This document shows positions 29,405 through 39,445 of a stretch of DNA of 64,000 bases, piece by piece. Location of the stretch: the NCBI RefSeq assembly GCF_039831995.1, contig NZ_JBDOIO010000005.1:620001-684000 (forward strand), in the 5' to 3' direction. The notes below the pieces were generated by a model. It made no database searches. It saw nothing but the letters and a program-made list of their open reading frames with translations, and was not told where the DNA came from. The position numbers and the translations under genes were made by a program. This DNA is from Paenibacillus pabuli (lineage in GTDB: Bacteria > Bacillota > Bacilli > Paenibacillales > Paenibacillaceae). The stretch's first letter is position 1. The number at the start of each line of letters is the position of its first letter.

Positions 29405-29746
29405 TTAGATCTTTTTCACAAATTCAGACTTCAGCTTCATCGCGCCCAAACTATCGATTTTACAGTCGATATCATGGTCACCGTCAATCAAACGGATATT
29501 TTTGACTTTGGTTCCCTGTTTGACGACCAGCGAGCTGCCTTTCACCTTCAGATCCTTAATGACCGTCACGGTGTCTCCATCATTCAGAACATTGCCGTTC
29601 GAGTCACGTACCACTTTGGTTTCTTCTGCACTCTCGGTTTCGGATTCCAACGTCCACTCATGCGCACATTCCGGACATACCAGCAGACTCCCATCCTCGT
29701 ATGTATATTCGGAATTACATTTGGGGCAGTTAGGTAAATTAGACAT
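29405..29746 (-). CDS. yjdM: YjdM/PhnA family zinc-ribbon protein
   Basis: 113 residues. An N-terminal zinc ribbon [21 protein letters not shown] is followed by an SH3-like domain ([19 protein letters not shown]). The family was named PhnA for its neighbourhood to phosphonate genes in E. coli but is not needed for phosphonate use. ATG 29746 with GGAGAG upstream is preferred over the ORF extension to 29803. It is monocistronic. Confidence 0.9.
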   Translation of the reverse strand: MSNLPNCPKCNSEYTYEDGSLLVCPECAHEWTLESETESAEETKVVRDSNGNVLNDGDTVTVIKDLKVKGSSLVVKQGTKVKNIRLIDGDHDIDCKIDSLGAMKLKSEFVKKI

Positions 29747-30043
29747 ATTGTTTAAACTCTCCATTCCTTTTTGGGCTTCTCGCAAGTATACGGGATTCCT
29801 CATGTTCCTTCCAGCGTATAGATCACGTTAAGGTAGTCCCACTCCGCCTTGTGGTTAATGGAATTTAAACGAAATTTAAGGTTCATCTCCCCTTACTTTA
29901 AAACTAATCCTGTACGATATTCCTATCCGGGAGAGATTCCCCGTAACGCATCCATATTTAAAATTCAGATCCATGTGAATTGAATGATTGATTTCGGGTT
30001 GTAACCCGTGCATGAAATATATCTTTTGAAGGAGTTTCCTGTC

Positions 30044-31210
30044 ATGTCTATGTCCATGTCTTCTTATGTTTTCCCTGTACAAACGGCATTTTTTATTTTC
30101 CTAATTATCGCCATGTTTTTACTAATTCCGTGGCTCATTTATGGCTATCGCAAAGACGGCTTTTTCAGCTGGTCACGCTTTGCCGTCAGTTTTTCGTTCA
30201 TCTTCTATATTGTCGCTGCGTATTGTCTCGTCATCCTGCCCTTTCCGACGAGCCGCAATACGTGTGCCCAGCAGGCAGCTGATACAGTATATTACAATCT
30301 CGTTCCCTTCGCTTTTGTAAAGGATATTATGAAGGAAACACCGATTGTATGGTCTCAGCCGTCCACCTATATTGGAATGATCCAAGGCAGAGCTTTTCTG
30401 CAAATTCTGTTTAATGTGCTGCTGCTCATGCCTCTCGGCGTGTATATTCGATATTTTTTTCAAAAGAGATCCTACTGGAAATATGCCCTGCTTGGCGGAT
30501 TTGGACTTTCCCTGTTTTTTGAGATTACGCAAGTCACCGGATTCTACGGTTTTTACAACTGCCCATATCGACTGTTCGATGTCGATGATCTGATGTCGAA
30601 TACGTCAGGAGCGGTACTTGGATTTTTTGCAGCCCCGATCCTGCTTTCCCTATTTCCGTCACGTGCCAGTATTCAGGCGAAGAGTGAGCAAATTATGGAA
30701 CAAAATCGAGTGTTCCCTATCCCTCAGCTGCTGGCACTGATTATCGACGGTGTTGTTGTCGTATTCATATCAAATCTGCTCTCGATCTTCAGTCTATCCA
30801 GTGCCAATGTCATCAACAGCGCAGCCAACACCACCATCGCGATGCTCATCGTCTTATTTTTCATTCCGAGTGTCCGGGATGGCAAAACGCCCGGCTCCGC
30901 CCTTATGCGCTTCGGGTATGTTCACAGGCAGACAGGGAAACCATCCATGCCATCGCTGTTTAAACGCTGGCTCGCGCTCTACGTTCCATGGCTCATGTTC
31001 ACCATGATCCGGCTCGTCAACGACTATGCCTTTGTCAATAATGACTCGGTGCTTGAGCCCTACAAAGTATGGGTTTCGATCGGTATGATCGGTCTCTATA
31101 TGCTCATGTTCGGAGCACTCTTCATTCACGTCATACTGGTACTCTTCTCCAGAGGCAGCCGATCATTCTATTGTGATCATGTATCCAATATCAGAGCTTC
31201 CCGTAAGTGA
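30044..31210 (+). CDS. VanZ-like / RDD domain fusion membrane protein
   Basis: 388 residues. Residues about 10-215 form a VanZ-like domain with membrane helices and the FNVLLLMPLGVYIRYFF and FEITQVTGFYGFYNCPYRLFDVDDLMSNTSGAVLG motifs. Residues about 225-375 are an RDD-type domain (LALIIDGVVVVFISNLL and DGKTPGSALMRF). VanZ in Tn1546 gives low-level teicoplanin resistance by an unknown route; most chromosomal VanZ proteins are uncharacterised. AAGGAG lies nine bases before ATG 30044. Confidence 0.85.
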   Translation: MSMSMSSYVFPVQTAFFIFLIIAMFLLIPWLIYGYRKDGFFSWSRFAVSFSFIFYIVAAYCLVILPFPTSRNTCAQQAADTVYYNLVPFAFVKDIMKETPIVWSQPSTYIGMIQGRAFLQILFNVLLLMPLGVYIRYFFQKRSYWKYALLGGFGLSLFFEITQVTGFYGFYNCPYRLFDVDDLMSNTSGAVLGFFAAPILLSLFPSRASIQAKSEQIMEQNRVFPIPQLLALIIDGVVVVFISNLLSIFSLSSANVINSAANTTIAMLIVLFFIPSVRDGKTPGSALMRFGYVHRQTGKPSMPSLFKRWLALYVPWLMFTMIRLVNDYAFVNNDSVLEPYKVWVSIGMIGLYMLMFGALFIHVILVLFSRGSRSFYCDHVSNIRASRK

Positions 31211-31267
31211 GTTTCTCAGTGTATCTAGTCACCTCAGTGAGCAGCAATCTTAATGAATTGGCATAAG

Positions 31268-31306
31268 AAAAGGCGTCTCCCGTTAAGAATGACGGAAGAC
31301 GCCTTT
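31268..31306. terminator. Bidirectional terminator
   Basis: AAAAGGCGTC and GACGCCTTT with an inner CCGT/ACGG, between the convergent VanZ and esterase genes. Confidence 0.8.
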
Positions 31307-31342
31307 GATGTGTGTACCAAGATGACGCTACGATTCGCTCGT

Positions 31343-32812
31343 TTACACGCCCAGCAGTTCCCGCTTGGATGCCTCTGGGTCATGCTCAAGTTCAATCTCA
31401 TGATTAAAGATTAACGTCGCCCGATTCTCCTCATAAGGAGGCCAGTTCACACCTGCCGTTTCCGGACGGCCATTCTTGGCAAAGGATATCCAGGCATCCT
31501 GTACCTTGCCCGCGAGTTCTGCGGCCGCTGCATCCGGTTCAGCGTTCATGGATTTTAGCGCATGCAATGTATTGAAAGCAAAGAAGATATCAATGCTGTG
31601 GATCGACTTTCTCAGCAGTGGATGCTCTGGCATGACCCAATCGAACCGGTACATCCACACCGGGGCATATTTCTGTTGGGCAGCCGCGTATTGAAGTGCC
31701 GAACGCCAGAAGAACAGATCCGTCATCACCTGAGCCTGTCCGTCTGCCGTTTTGGGGTAGCTGTCTGCAATCGCCGCACGATTCTCCAGATCCGGCGTCA
31801 TGAAATCGACGGCCTGTACCATATCGATCTCTTTCGAATAAGGTACATGCGGCTGAATGAACAGCGCACCTTCATGCTGCGTGGTTCCAATCAATATAGG
31901 GATGCCTTGGGCAGCTCCGGTACGGACAGCCTCAAGTGGAGATTGCGGAAGCGTTACACCATCCAGCACGGGCTGGAATAATAATGCCATGGCAGCACCA
32001 CTGTGTTTTTTGACCGTTTCGCCGGCAGCAAGGATCTGCTCAGCCGGGATACTTTTCAACTTATGCAGATCATCTTGCGCCACGCCCAGAACCTTCAATA
32101 CACCGCTCCGGATCTCTGCAGCCTGCTCTGCAGGCATGAACTGCGATGCGCCACTCTGCATAATAGCGCGGTGGAACAATCCCTTGGCTGCCGGCATGGC
32201 CATCAAGGCAGCAATACTCATACTGCCCGCAGATTCACCAAATACAGTAACATTGCCAGAGTCACCGCCAAAGGCTCCGATGTTGTCCTGCACCCACTGC
32301 AGGGCAGCAACCTGATCCAGCAGGCCTACGTTGGTTGCAAATCCCTCCCCAAGCGGAGCCATATGCATGAACCCAAGCGGGCCGAGACGATAGTTAATCG
32401 TCACAACGATTACATCGCCACGCAGGACCAGTTGGGTTCCATCATACAGGGGCTGGCTTCCCGCACCCGAAGTGAATGAACCTCCATGAATCCATACCAT
32501 GACGGGGAGAGGATGATCGCTTTCTTTTTCCGGCGCCCAGATGTTCAGATAGAGACTGTCCTCCGACTCGGCAGGAGATTCTCCGAATATCTCTTCCGCT
32601 TGATGATATCTTGGCTGTATATTTTCAGGTCCGAACTGCTTCGCTTCCCTGACTCCATCCCAGGATTCAGGCGGAACCGGGGCTTGAAAGCGCAATTCGC
32701 CCACTGGCGGTTTGGCATAAGGGATGCCTTTCCATACACTCGTTCCATGCAGATGTTCTCCCTCAACTTTACCGTATCGTGTGTTAACTTGCAGTTCTCT
32801 CATGTGACGCAT
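31343..32812 (-). CDS. Type-B carboxylesterase (PnbA-like)
   Basis: 489 residues, the family's usual length. GKVEGEHLHGTSVWKGIPYAKPP start, EDSLYLNIW, oxyanion hole IHGGSFTSGAG and nucleophile motif FGESAGS are visible. A Glu in GTTQHEGALF and a His near RKSIHSIDIFF are likely the other triad members. B. subtilis PnbA cleaves p-nitrobenzyl esters; the natural substrate is unknown. GAGAGG lies upstream; ATG 32803 is an alternative start. Confidence 0.9.
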   Translation of the reverse strand: MRHMRELQVNTRYGKVEGEHLHGTSVWKGIPYAKPPVGELRFQAPVPPESWDGVREAKQFGPENIQPRYHQAEEIFGESPAESEDSLYLNIWAPEKESDHPLPVMVWIHGGSFTSGAGSQPLYDGTQLVLRGDVIVVTINYRLGPLGFMHMAPLGEGFATNVGLLDQVAALQWVQDNIGAFGGDSGNVTVFGESAGSMSIAALMAMPAAKGLFHRAIMQSGASQFMPAEQAAEIRSGVLKVLGVAQDDLHKLKSIPAEQILAAGETVKKHSGAAMALLFQPVLDGVTLPQSPLEAVRTGAAQGIPILIGTTQHEGALFIQPHVPYSKEIDMVQAVDFMTPDLENRAAIADSYPKTADGQAQVMTDLFFWRSALQYAAAQQKYAPVWMYRFDWVMPEHPLLRKSIHSIDIFFAFNTLHALKSMNAEPDAAAAELAGKVQDAWISFAKNGRPETAGVNWPPYEENRATLIFNHEIELEHDPEASKRELLGV

Positions 32813-32983
32813 ACATCCTCTCTGCTATGAAATGTTCTACATACTATTGAGTATAGAGCCCCGCCAGACCAATTTACAAGTTTACCCAGATGGGCCCGGG
32901 TGGATACGTTTCACGTGGAACTTTTATGTACACAGCGAAGACTCCGCCAAGGGTTCGGGCGAAGTCTTCTATGCGCTGCTAAC

Positions 32984-33985
32984 CTACATGTCGACCTGTA
33001 CCATCACCGGATACGGGATCGTATAATCTGCGCCCTCAATCCAAGCTCCAGTTACATAATCACGTCCTCTTACAAGCACTCGATTAGCATATACATCTAC
33101 CTGCAAACCCTGGCTGCCCTCCAGATGCTCATCCTCATCCGTCCACAAATATGCTACAGAAGCGGCATTAAACATCGTTGGCAAATGACCGCCGCCTTCG
33201 TACATCGTGCGCGGGGCCTCCAGCTGCCAATGGGTATGTCCTGAGAACAAAATCGTCTGAGGATAGCGACTCAAAATGTCCTTCACTTCGGCATCCTGGT
33301 TCACGCCATACCATCCCTGGTCTTTCATCGAACCCGCCACCGTATCCATCAGCGGCTGGTGCAAAAAGACAAAGATTGGTCGGTCCGGAGACGCCTGCTC
33401 CGACAATGTCGCCTCCAGCCAATCCAGCTGTTCTGCCGACATATCACAGTCCTTCGGATGGGGCTGTTCCGAACCCAAAAAGATATAATGATAGCCTTCT
33501 ATCCAGTGGTCGTGATATGAACCCTTCATGCCTGTGATGGCCGTGAAATCATTTAATCGTTTCTGCCAAATCCCTTCCGTCGTTATGAGGGAACCTGGAA
33601 TTCCGTTTACCTTTTCAACCGCATGTTCTAAATGCCCCAACACTTCACCAACCTCATGTGGTGTCATTGTAGTTAGATTGATCGGGGGATCCTGCCAGAG
33701 GATGGCTCCAATATCATGATTGCCTACGGTATAACGTATCTTGGGCAGATGATCGCGGTACAACCCCAGGATACGCTCCAGTTCCTTGTATTCTTCCGGC
33801 AGACCGCGATCCGTTACATCGCCCACATGCATAATTCCGCTGCTGCCCTTGGCATACGATGCAATGTCGGCCAGCGCCTTCTCCAGATGACGGTTGTAGA
33901 TGTGATCAGCTTGATCTCTCACATGGGTGTCCGTGATGACCTGGAAGCTGACCAGCGGTTGCTCACGTTGTTGTTCATTTTCCAT
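32984..33985 (-). CDS. Calcineurin-like metallophosphoesterase
   Basis: 333 residues. The five metal-site motifs are seen in order: DTHV, GDVTDRG, GNHD, a His in FLHQPL and SGHTHWQ. It resembles the Icc/GpdQ phosphodiesterase group. It is the last gene of a six-gene operon, overlapping the SMR gene by one base (TGATG). Next to a UgpB-like importer, a role in cleaving an imported phosphodiester such as a glycerophosphodiester is plausible but not shown. Confidence 0.88.
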   Translation of the reverse strand: MENEQQREQPLVSFQVITDTHVRDQADHIYNRHLEKALADIASYAKGSSGIMHVGDVTDRGLPEEYKELERILGLYRDHLPKIRYTVGNHDIGAILWQDPPINLTTMTPHEVGEVLGHLEHAVEKVNGIPGSLITTEGIWQKRLNDFTAITGMKGSYHDHWIEGYHYIFLGSEQPHPKDCDMSAEQLDWLEATLSEQASPDRPIFVFLHQPLMDTVAGSMKDQGWYGVNQDAEVKDILSRYPQTILFSGHTHWQLEAPRTMYEGGGHLPTMFNAASVAYLWTDEDEHLEGSQGLQVDVYANRVLVRGRDYVTGAWIEGADYTIPYPVMVQVDM

Positions 33986-34320
33986 CAGGAATCACTCCAT
34001 TTCAGTCCGATAATTCCAATCAGGATGAAGCCCATCCAGACGACGGACATTGCCTTCAGGCGTTCACCTAGAAAATAATGTCCTACAACTCCAATCAGCG
34101 TAATGCCTACCCCTGACCAGATCGCATAGGCCACCCCAAGAGGCATATACTTCACGGCAAAATTCAACAGGGTAAAGCTTGCTCCATAACAGACAAACAT
34201 CAGAATGGAAGGCCACAGGCGGGTAAAACCATCGGAAACTCGCATCAGAATCGTGCCACTCAGTTCCAGTCCGATGGCCAGCGCGAGCAGTACCCATCCT
34301 GTATAGGCATGACTCGTCAT
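33985..34320 (-). CDS. SMR-family small multidrug/cation transporter
   Basis: 111 residues with four membrane helices. The conserved glutamate of the SMR family is in GLELSGTILMRVSDGF near residue 19, and YAIWSGVGITLIGVVG is the usual third-helix motif. EmrE-like SMR proteins move quaternary or guanidinium cations. It overlaps both neighbours (four bases with the HAD gene, one base with the metallophosphoesterase), so it is translationally embedded in the operon. Confidence 0.88.
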   Translation of the reverse strand: MTSHAYTGWVLLALAIGLELSGTILMRVSDGFTRLWPSILMFVCYGASFTLLNFAVKYMPLGVAYAIWSGVGITLIGVVGHYFLGERLKAMSVVWMGFILIGIIGLKWSDS

Positions 34321-35084
34321 CCAGTCACCCCAACTTCGAGCAGTTCATGAAACGAACGTACCGTTAGGTCGGAGAGTCGGATCTGTTCAGGATCGCCTAC
34401 GGCAATCTTCCATGCTGCCCTTGCAGAACGTGCCATTTCCATATCCCCGTCCGTATCCCCAATCACAACGGATTCGCTAACCGAGACACCCATGCGCTCA
34501 CAAGCCAGCAATAACATGTCAGGAAACGGCTTGCCCCGTCCAACCTGATCGGTTCCCACCACTACGGAGAAAAAAGATTCGATACCCATCCACTGCAGAT
34601 GGCGCAGAGCGCTCTCCGTCTCATCTGCAGTAACGACGCCCATCTTCAAACCCTTGTCTCTGCACTGCTCCAAAAATGCACGTACGCCGGGAAGGGGCTG
34701 AACGGGGCGCGCCTTGTTCATGGCATATTCTGCCTGTAAAAGACATTCCCTCACGATAATTTTGGCTTCTGCCCAGCTCAGCCCTGCACGGTAGCCATGC
34801 CACGTCAGTACGGCATAGACTTCCTCCATCGTGCCCATGGCGAGGGGCCCCCGCACATCATAACCATTCATTCGACCTTGCTCGTCGTGATGTGTCCCCC
34901 AAATATGGGGGATTTCATCCTCGGCGAAAGGAAGACCACGCGCGATGAGCTCTTCCCTGAAGTTCTCCATTACACAATCCGTCCAGAACCCCCACATCAC
35001 CGTGAAATCCAGCAGGGTTCCATCCTTGTCAAACAGAATAGCCTCAATCGGGGTAGACAGATTTCCCAAATTTAATTCAGACAT
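34317..35084 (-). CDS. HAD-superfamily phosphatase
   Basis: 255 residues. Motif I is LFDKDGTLLDF, motif II VVTADET, Lys in GRGKPFPD and motif IV GDTDGDMEMA. The cap domain is helical (residues about 25-100), as in phosphoglycolate phosphatase-like enzymes. AAGGAG precedes the ATG, 12 bases after the binding-protein stop. It probably removes phosphate from a small metabolite derived from the operon's transported substrate. Confidence 0.87.
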   Translation of the reverse strand: MSELNLGNLSTPIEAILFDKDGTLLDFTVMWGFWTDCVMENFREELIARGLPFAEDEIPHIWGTHHDEQGRMNGYDVRGPLAMGTMEEVYAVLTWHGYRAGLSWAEAKIIVRECLLQAEYAMNKARPVQPLPGVRAFLEQCRDKGLKMGVVTADETESALRHLQWMGIESFFSVVVGTDQVGRGKPFPDMLLLACERMGVSVSESVVIGDTDGDMEMARSARAAWKIAVGDPEQIRLSDLTVRSFHELLEVGVTG

Positions 35085-35096
35085 CGTTTAAGCTCC

Positions 35097-36473
35097 TTAT
35101 TTCACCCGATCCAGTTCCTTCTGAGCCTTCTCCTTGGCTTCCTTGAGGGCCTGTTCAGCAGGCATATTGTTAATCTGCACCTGGTCTGCCGCATCCTTCA
35201 ATGCTTCGTTGATCTTGCCTCCGGTCGGGTCCTGGAACGGAGCAGAAGCATGCGCTGCTTGCTGCAGAGGGACCTTGATCTGTGGATTTTCTTCACTGAA
35301 CGCTTTGAAATCCGGATCTTCCTGTGCAGACTGACGAACGGCGATGTACCCTGTGTTCATGGACCAAGCCGCTGTATTGGCCGTCTCCGAGAAATACGTC
35401 AGCCATTGGTATGCTGCTTGCTGCTGTTCAGGACTTGCTTCAGCCGGAATTCCGGCCATGATTGCACTCGCTACCGGTTTGCCTTGTCCTATACCTTCCC
35501 AGCCCGGCTGCTCCATGGCTGCCACGATACTGAAGTCCAGGTCGCCCTGATCACCGCTGGAACCGGTGTAGCCTGCTGCTTTATTTTTCATGACATCATC
35601 AATCGTCTTGTACCAGTACTCCCAGCCTTGTCCGCCAAAGTGAATGCCCATGATCTTGTCATCGTGAATCCATTTGCGGAACAGCTCCCATGTCTCTACC
35701 CACTCCGGTGAATCGATCATCACGGTCTTGCCGTCATCACTCAGAATTTGTCCGCCTTTGCTCAGTACGGCATCAACCATGTTCTCGTTACCCCACATCG
35801 GTTCCCAGCCGTAGAAGGTCGTTTTGCCATTCTCCTGCTTGGTCATCTTCGCGGCAGCATCCGCTAGCGCTTCCCATGTCGTCAGGCTTGCAGGGTCGAT
35901 TCCGTTCTCCTTCAGGGTATCCATGCGGTAATACATGACTTGGGTGGTTCCGTACATTGGCAAAAAGTACTGCTTGCCGTCCACTTTTCCCTGATCCAGG
36001 AAGGTTTGGACGTAGTCTTCTTTATTGAAGTCCTGATCGGCAGCAATCATCTCATCCATGGATGCATAATATCCTTTGCGGGCCCAGTCCATATTGGCAC
36101 TGAGTACAGCAGCGGGTACCTTTTTGGAAGCAATTGCTGCCTGCAGCTTTTGTTCAGTCTCCGTATAATCCGCCTGTACAATGCCTTTCACGACGACCTC
36201 GTTCTGCGAGGCATTGAAGGCATCAATCGTTTTCTTCATGTTATCTCCCAGGTTACCTCCCAGGCCGTACCAGAACTCGATCTCAACCGGACCGCTGGAT
36301 GCCGAATTCGCTCCGCTTGCCGCTGCATCTGATCCTGTGCCTGATCCACTGTCCGCTGTAGAACCACAAGCCGTGATCAGAGCAAAGCTCGCCGCGAGTG
36401 CCAGTGACATACCGCCTTTCCACCTGAGCTTCCATTTTTTCTTCCACGCTGTACTCACCAGACTCCAATTCAT
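35097..36473 (-). CDS. ABC transporter substrate-binding lipoprotein, family 1 (UgpB-like)
   Basis: 458 residues. The basic N-terminus and hydrophobic core end in the lipobox LITACGS. The mature protein begins VEIEFWYGLGGNLGDNMKK, reminiscent of UgpB, and has the family-1 segments QYFLPMYGTTQVMYYR and PVASAIMAGIPA. UgpB binds glycerol-3-phosphate or glycerophosphodiesters; sugar binding cannot be excluded. Preceded by AGGAGG and 33 bases downstream of the permease genes. No ATPase gene is present, so a shared MsmX-type ATPase is likely. Confidence 0.85.
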   Translation of the reverse strand: MNWSLVSTAWKKKWKLRWKGGMSLALAASFALITACGSTADSGSGTGSDAAASGANSASSGPVEIEFWYGLGGNLGDNMKKTIDAFNASQNEVVVKGIVQADYTETEQKLQAAIASKKVPAAVLSANMDWARKGYYASMDEMIAADQDFNKEDYVQTFLDQGKVDGKQYFLPMYGTTQVMYYRMDTLKENGIDPASLTTWEALADAAAKMTKQENGKTTFYGWEPMWGNENMVDAVLSKGGQILSDDGKTVMIDSPEWVETWELFRKWIHDDKIMGIHFGGQGWEYWYKTIDDVMKNKAAGYTGSSGDQGDLDFSIVAAMEQPGWEGIGQGKPVASAIMAGIPAEASPEQQQAAYQWLTYFSETANTAAWSMNTGYIAVRQSAQEDPDFKAFSEENPQIKVPLQQAAHASAPFQDPTGGKINEALKDAADQVQINNMPAEQALKEAKEKAQKELDRVK

Positions 36474-36506
36474 TTTGATTCCTCCTATATAGATATGTTG
36501 TAAAAA

Positions 36507-37421
36507 TCAGTTTTTGTTTACGCCAGCCGTCATGTTTACACTTTGCATGATCGTTTTCTGAGTAAACAGGAAGAGAATGAGCAGTGGTGCGATGGTAAAC
36601 GCACTGGCTGCCATAATCTGCGGCCAGGCCAGTCCATAGGCTCCGCCTTCTACAAAAAAGCTGCGCAGACCTGCGGATACCAGCTGCAGATTCGGGTCTT
36701 TTGTAATCAGCATCGGCCAGAAGTAGTTGTTGTACTGGTCGATGAACGTAATCAACACCATTACGGCAAATGTTGAGCGGACCAGTGGCGCTATAATGGT
36801 CCACAAAATGCGAAAGTGCGATGCTCCGTCGAGCTGCCCGGCTTCCACCAGCTCATGAGACACCTGCATGAATGCCTGACGAATCAGGAAGATGGAAAAC
36901 ACGCTGACACAGTTGGATACGATCAAGCCTGTATAGGAATCCAGCAGTCTGAGCTCGCTGAGAACCAGATAACTGGGCAGATAAACTGCCGTGCTCGGAA
37001 TCATATACCCGACCAGAATAAGTCCGGTAAGTATGCCCTTCATTCGAAAACGCATGTGAGTCAAAGCGTAAGCCATCATGCTGGAGTTGATGATCTGAAA
37101 TAGACAGATTGCAGCCGCCACACCTGTACTATTCAGCATGTAACGTGCAAATGGAGCCGACTGCCATGCATCCACATAATTGCTCCAGCGGAACGTTTCG
37201 GGCCAGAAGGTCGGCGGGAATTGCCAGATCTCGTCATTGGTCTTGAAGCCGCTGATCACCATCCAATAAAAAGGAAAGGCCATCGCCAGGCTGATTAACG
37301 CGAGCAGCAAGTATCGGATGGCTGTACCCAGCAATTTTCCCGTACGGGGAACCTTTTCCTTTTGTGTATTCTCACGACTCGAACCTGTACTTGTTTGTTT
37401 ACTTATCGCGGTCATGTCCAT
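36507..37421 (-). CDS. ABC transporter permease (UgpE/MalG-like)
   Basis: 304 residues with six membrane segments after a soluble N-terminal tail of about 30 residues. The EAA loop that contacts the ATPase reads EAGQLDGASHFRILWTIIAPL near residue 200. The start ATG overlaps the stop of the upstream permease (TAATG), so the two are coupled. Confidence 0.9.
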   Translation of the reverse strand: MDMTAISKQTSTGSSRENTQKEKVPRTGKLLGTAIRYLLLALISLAMAFPFYWMVISGFKTNDEIWQFPPTFWPETFRWSNYVDAWQSAPFARYMLNSTGVAAAICLFQIINSSMMAYALTHMRFRMKGILTGLILVGYMIPSTAVYLPSYLVLSELRLLDSYTGLIVSNCVSVFSIFLIRQAFMQVSHELVEAGQLDGASHFRILWTIIAPLVRSTFAVMVLITFIDQYNNYFWPMLITKDPNLQLVSAGLRSFFVEGGAYGLAWPQIMAASAFTIAPLLILFLFTQKTIMQSVNMTAGVNKN

Positions 37422-38296
37422 TAGTAGTGCACCAAGCGTCTGCTGAGCAGGAACGATATGCCTGACAGCAGTACGCAGATCAGAATGATGACAACAGCAA
37501 TGGCCGATGCCTCGCCAACATTGAAGGATTCAAATGCAGACTGATAATACATATAGAGCAGTGTTCTTGTTGATCCGGCGGGTCCCCCCTGCGTCATTAC
37601 ATTAATCTGATCATAGGCCTGTAAGGACTGGATCGTCAGAATGATAGACAGGAAGAACGTGGTTGGCGAGATCAATGGCAGTGTAATGCTTCGAAACTTG
37701 TCCCAGCTGCCTGCACTATCAATGGATGCTGCCTCCAATAGATCGGATGGCAGATTACGCAGGGCAACCAGGTAGAACACCATAGACCACCCAATGGATT
37801 TCCACAGCGTTACAATGAGCACAGCTACAAGCGCCCAGTCCGCATCCCTAAGCCAGCCGATGGGAGATACACCGACCCAGCCCAGCATCAGGTTGGCAAG
37901 TCCCACCTCGGGTTCAAATATCCATGACCATGCAATGGATACGGCTACCGTTGGTGTTACCCAAGGGGAAAACAGCAGCGTTCGGAACAGACCGGATGAT
38001 TTGATTCGGCTGTTCATGAGCATGGCCAGTCCCAGTCCACCAACGATGGTTGGTATTACACTCCCCAATCCGAACAGCAGGGTTACCTTCAGCGACTGGT
38101 AGAATTCGGAGTTGGTCAGCAGATAACTGTAGTTCTCCAAACCAACGAACAGTTTGTCGGGGCTCATAAAATCCCAATCCGTAAAACTTAGATAAACGAT
38201 GTATCCCAGAGGCCCGAGCCAGAAAACAAGCAGCGGGACCAGAGCGGGAAGGGTGAACAGAATTGCCTCTGTTTCCCTCCATAATTTCACACGCAA
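37421..38296 (-). CDS. ABC transporter permease (UgpA/MalF-like)
   Basis: 291 residues with six membrane segments and the EAA motif EAASIDSAGSWDKFRSITLPL. GAGGAG at 38307-38312 favours TTG 38296, eight bases away, giving MRVKLWRETEAILF; the GTG at 38305 is nearly on top of the ribosome binding site. It is the first gene of the operon and divergent from a GbsR-type regulator. Confidence 0.87.
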   Translation of the reverse strand: MRVKLWRETEAILFTLPALVPLLVFWLGPLGYIVYLSFTDWDFMSPDKLFVGLENYSYLLTNSEFYQSLKVTLLFGLGSVIPTIVGGLGLAMLMNSRIKSSGLFRTLLFSPWVTPTVAVSIAWSWIFEPEVGLANLMLGWVGVSPIGWLRDADWALVAVLIVTLWKSIGWSMVFYLVALRNLPSDLLEAASIDSAGSWDKFRSITLPLISPTTFFLSIILTIQSLQAYDQINVMTQGGPAGSTRTLLYMYYQSAFESFNVGEASAIAVVIILICVLLSGISFLLSRRLVHY

Positions 38297-38496
38297 TTCA
38301 CACACTCCTCGTCGTTCAATTTTTATTTAACATTAGGGATAAACTCGGTTAAAAATGCTCTCTAATCTCTTCTGTACAAAAATGATTGTATAATACATTT
38401 GAAAAATCAATTTCCGGGTTATGTTAAAATCACAGGAAGTCATGTAAAATATGAAGTCGTAAAAGGAAATCCCATCCATATACTAGAGGTGAGATT

Positions 38497-39063
38497 GTGG
38501 GAAAAGAAGCGGCCGGGGAACAGGAGCCTACGGTGGTGTCCTATCGGCAGGAACTCAGGGAGAAAGTCATAGACGCCATTGCCCATACCATGGATTTATA
38601 CGGAGTTAATCATTCCTTTGGCCAGCTGTATGGCATTATGTATTTCGAGGATCGTCCCATGACACTGGAAGAAATGAAGACGTCGATGAACATGAGCAAA
38701 AGCAATATGAGCTATGCGGTACGTTCTCTTACCGAGTCACAGATGGTTTACAAACTGGAGGAGAAGCGCGAGCGGCAGGATCTTTATTTGGCAGAAACAG
38801 ACTTTTTCCGTACATTTCAAAACTTCTTTGGCGCCAAACTTCAACGGGAAATTGACGTTATGCAGGAGAGTCTTCAGGAGGTGATCCCGGAGTTATCCGA
38901 GATTATTCTTGCCAGAACAACCATGCCAGAGGAGCGGGAGGAAGCTTTGCGGGATTTGCATAAACTGCAGCATGCGGAGCAGTATTATCAATGGCTGCAG
39001 GGATTTGTAAACCAGCTGCGGGATGGTCGTTTTTACTCAGACTCGCCACATAAGAGTGATTAA
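38497..39063 (+). CDS. GbsR/MarR-type regulator
   Basis: 188 residues, GTG start after GAGGTG. The winged HTH (residues about 45-110, MTLEEMKTSMNMSKSNMSYAVRSL, then EEKRERQDLYLAE) matches the GbsR/OpuAR family. B. subtilis GbsR senses choline and represses choline uptake and oxidation genes. Here the divergent operon is a UgpB-like importer with phosphatases, which hints at a choline phosphodiester. A palindrome TGTATAATACA (38387-38397) overlaps a likely -10 element in the intergenic region. Confidence 0.85.
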   Translation: MGKEAAGEQEPTVVSYRQELREKVIDAIAHTMDLYGVNHSFGQLYGIMYFEDRPMTLEEMKTSMNMSKSNMSYAVRSLTESQMVYKLEEKRERQDLYLAETDFFRTFQNFFGAKLQREIDVMQESLQEVIPELSEIILARTTMPEEREEALRDLHKLQHAEQYYQWLQGFVNQLRDGRFYSDSPHKSD

Positions 39064-39125
39064 TATAGTTAGATGCATGCTAAAATCGCTTCAATAATGA
39101 CTGGACGTATCCAAGATCAACAAAA

Positions 39126-39153
39126 GCCACCCCTGCGGGTGGCCTTTTTTCTT
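39126..39153 (+). terminator. Rho-independent terminator of the GbsR gene
   Basis: GCCACCC and GGGTGGC pair over CTGC and are followed by six T. Confidence 0.85.
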
Positions 39154-39445
39154 GTATGGTTGGAGTATTTATTGCTGTGCTCCAGCTTTGATGTCTGCGT
39201 ATGGGTTAGAAGACAGCCCATCTGAGCACAGGCAAACCATCGGTACGGTACACTTTTGGATGGAATATGCTGCTGGCTCCCCAGAAATAACGATAGAACA
39301 CACCCGTAATGATACGAAGCATTTGTGTAAGCCTTATCAAATCATCTATAATTTCGTTCAGATGCACAATATAGGCTATATGGGAACGACTCATCTTATA
39401 ACAGGATAAACTCCAGAAGGAACCAACAAAAAAGGAGGAATAGCG

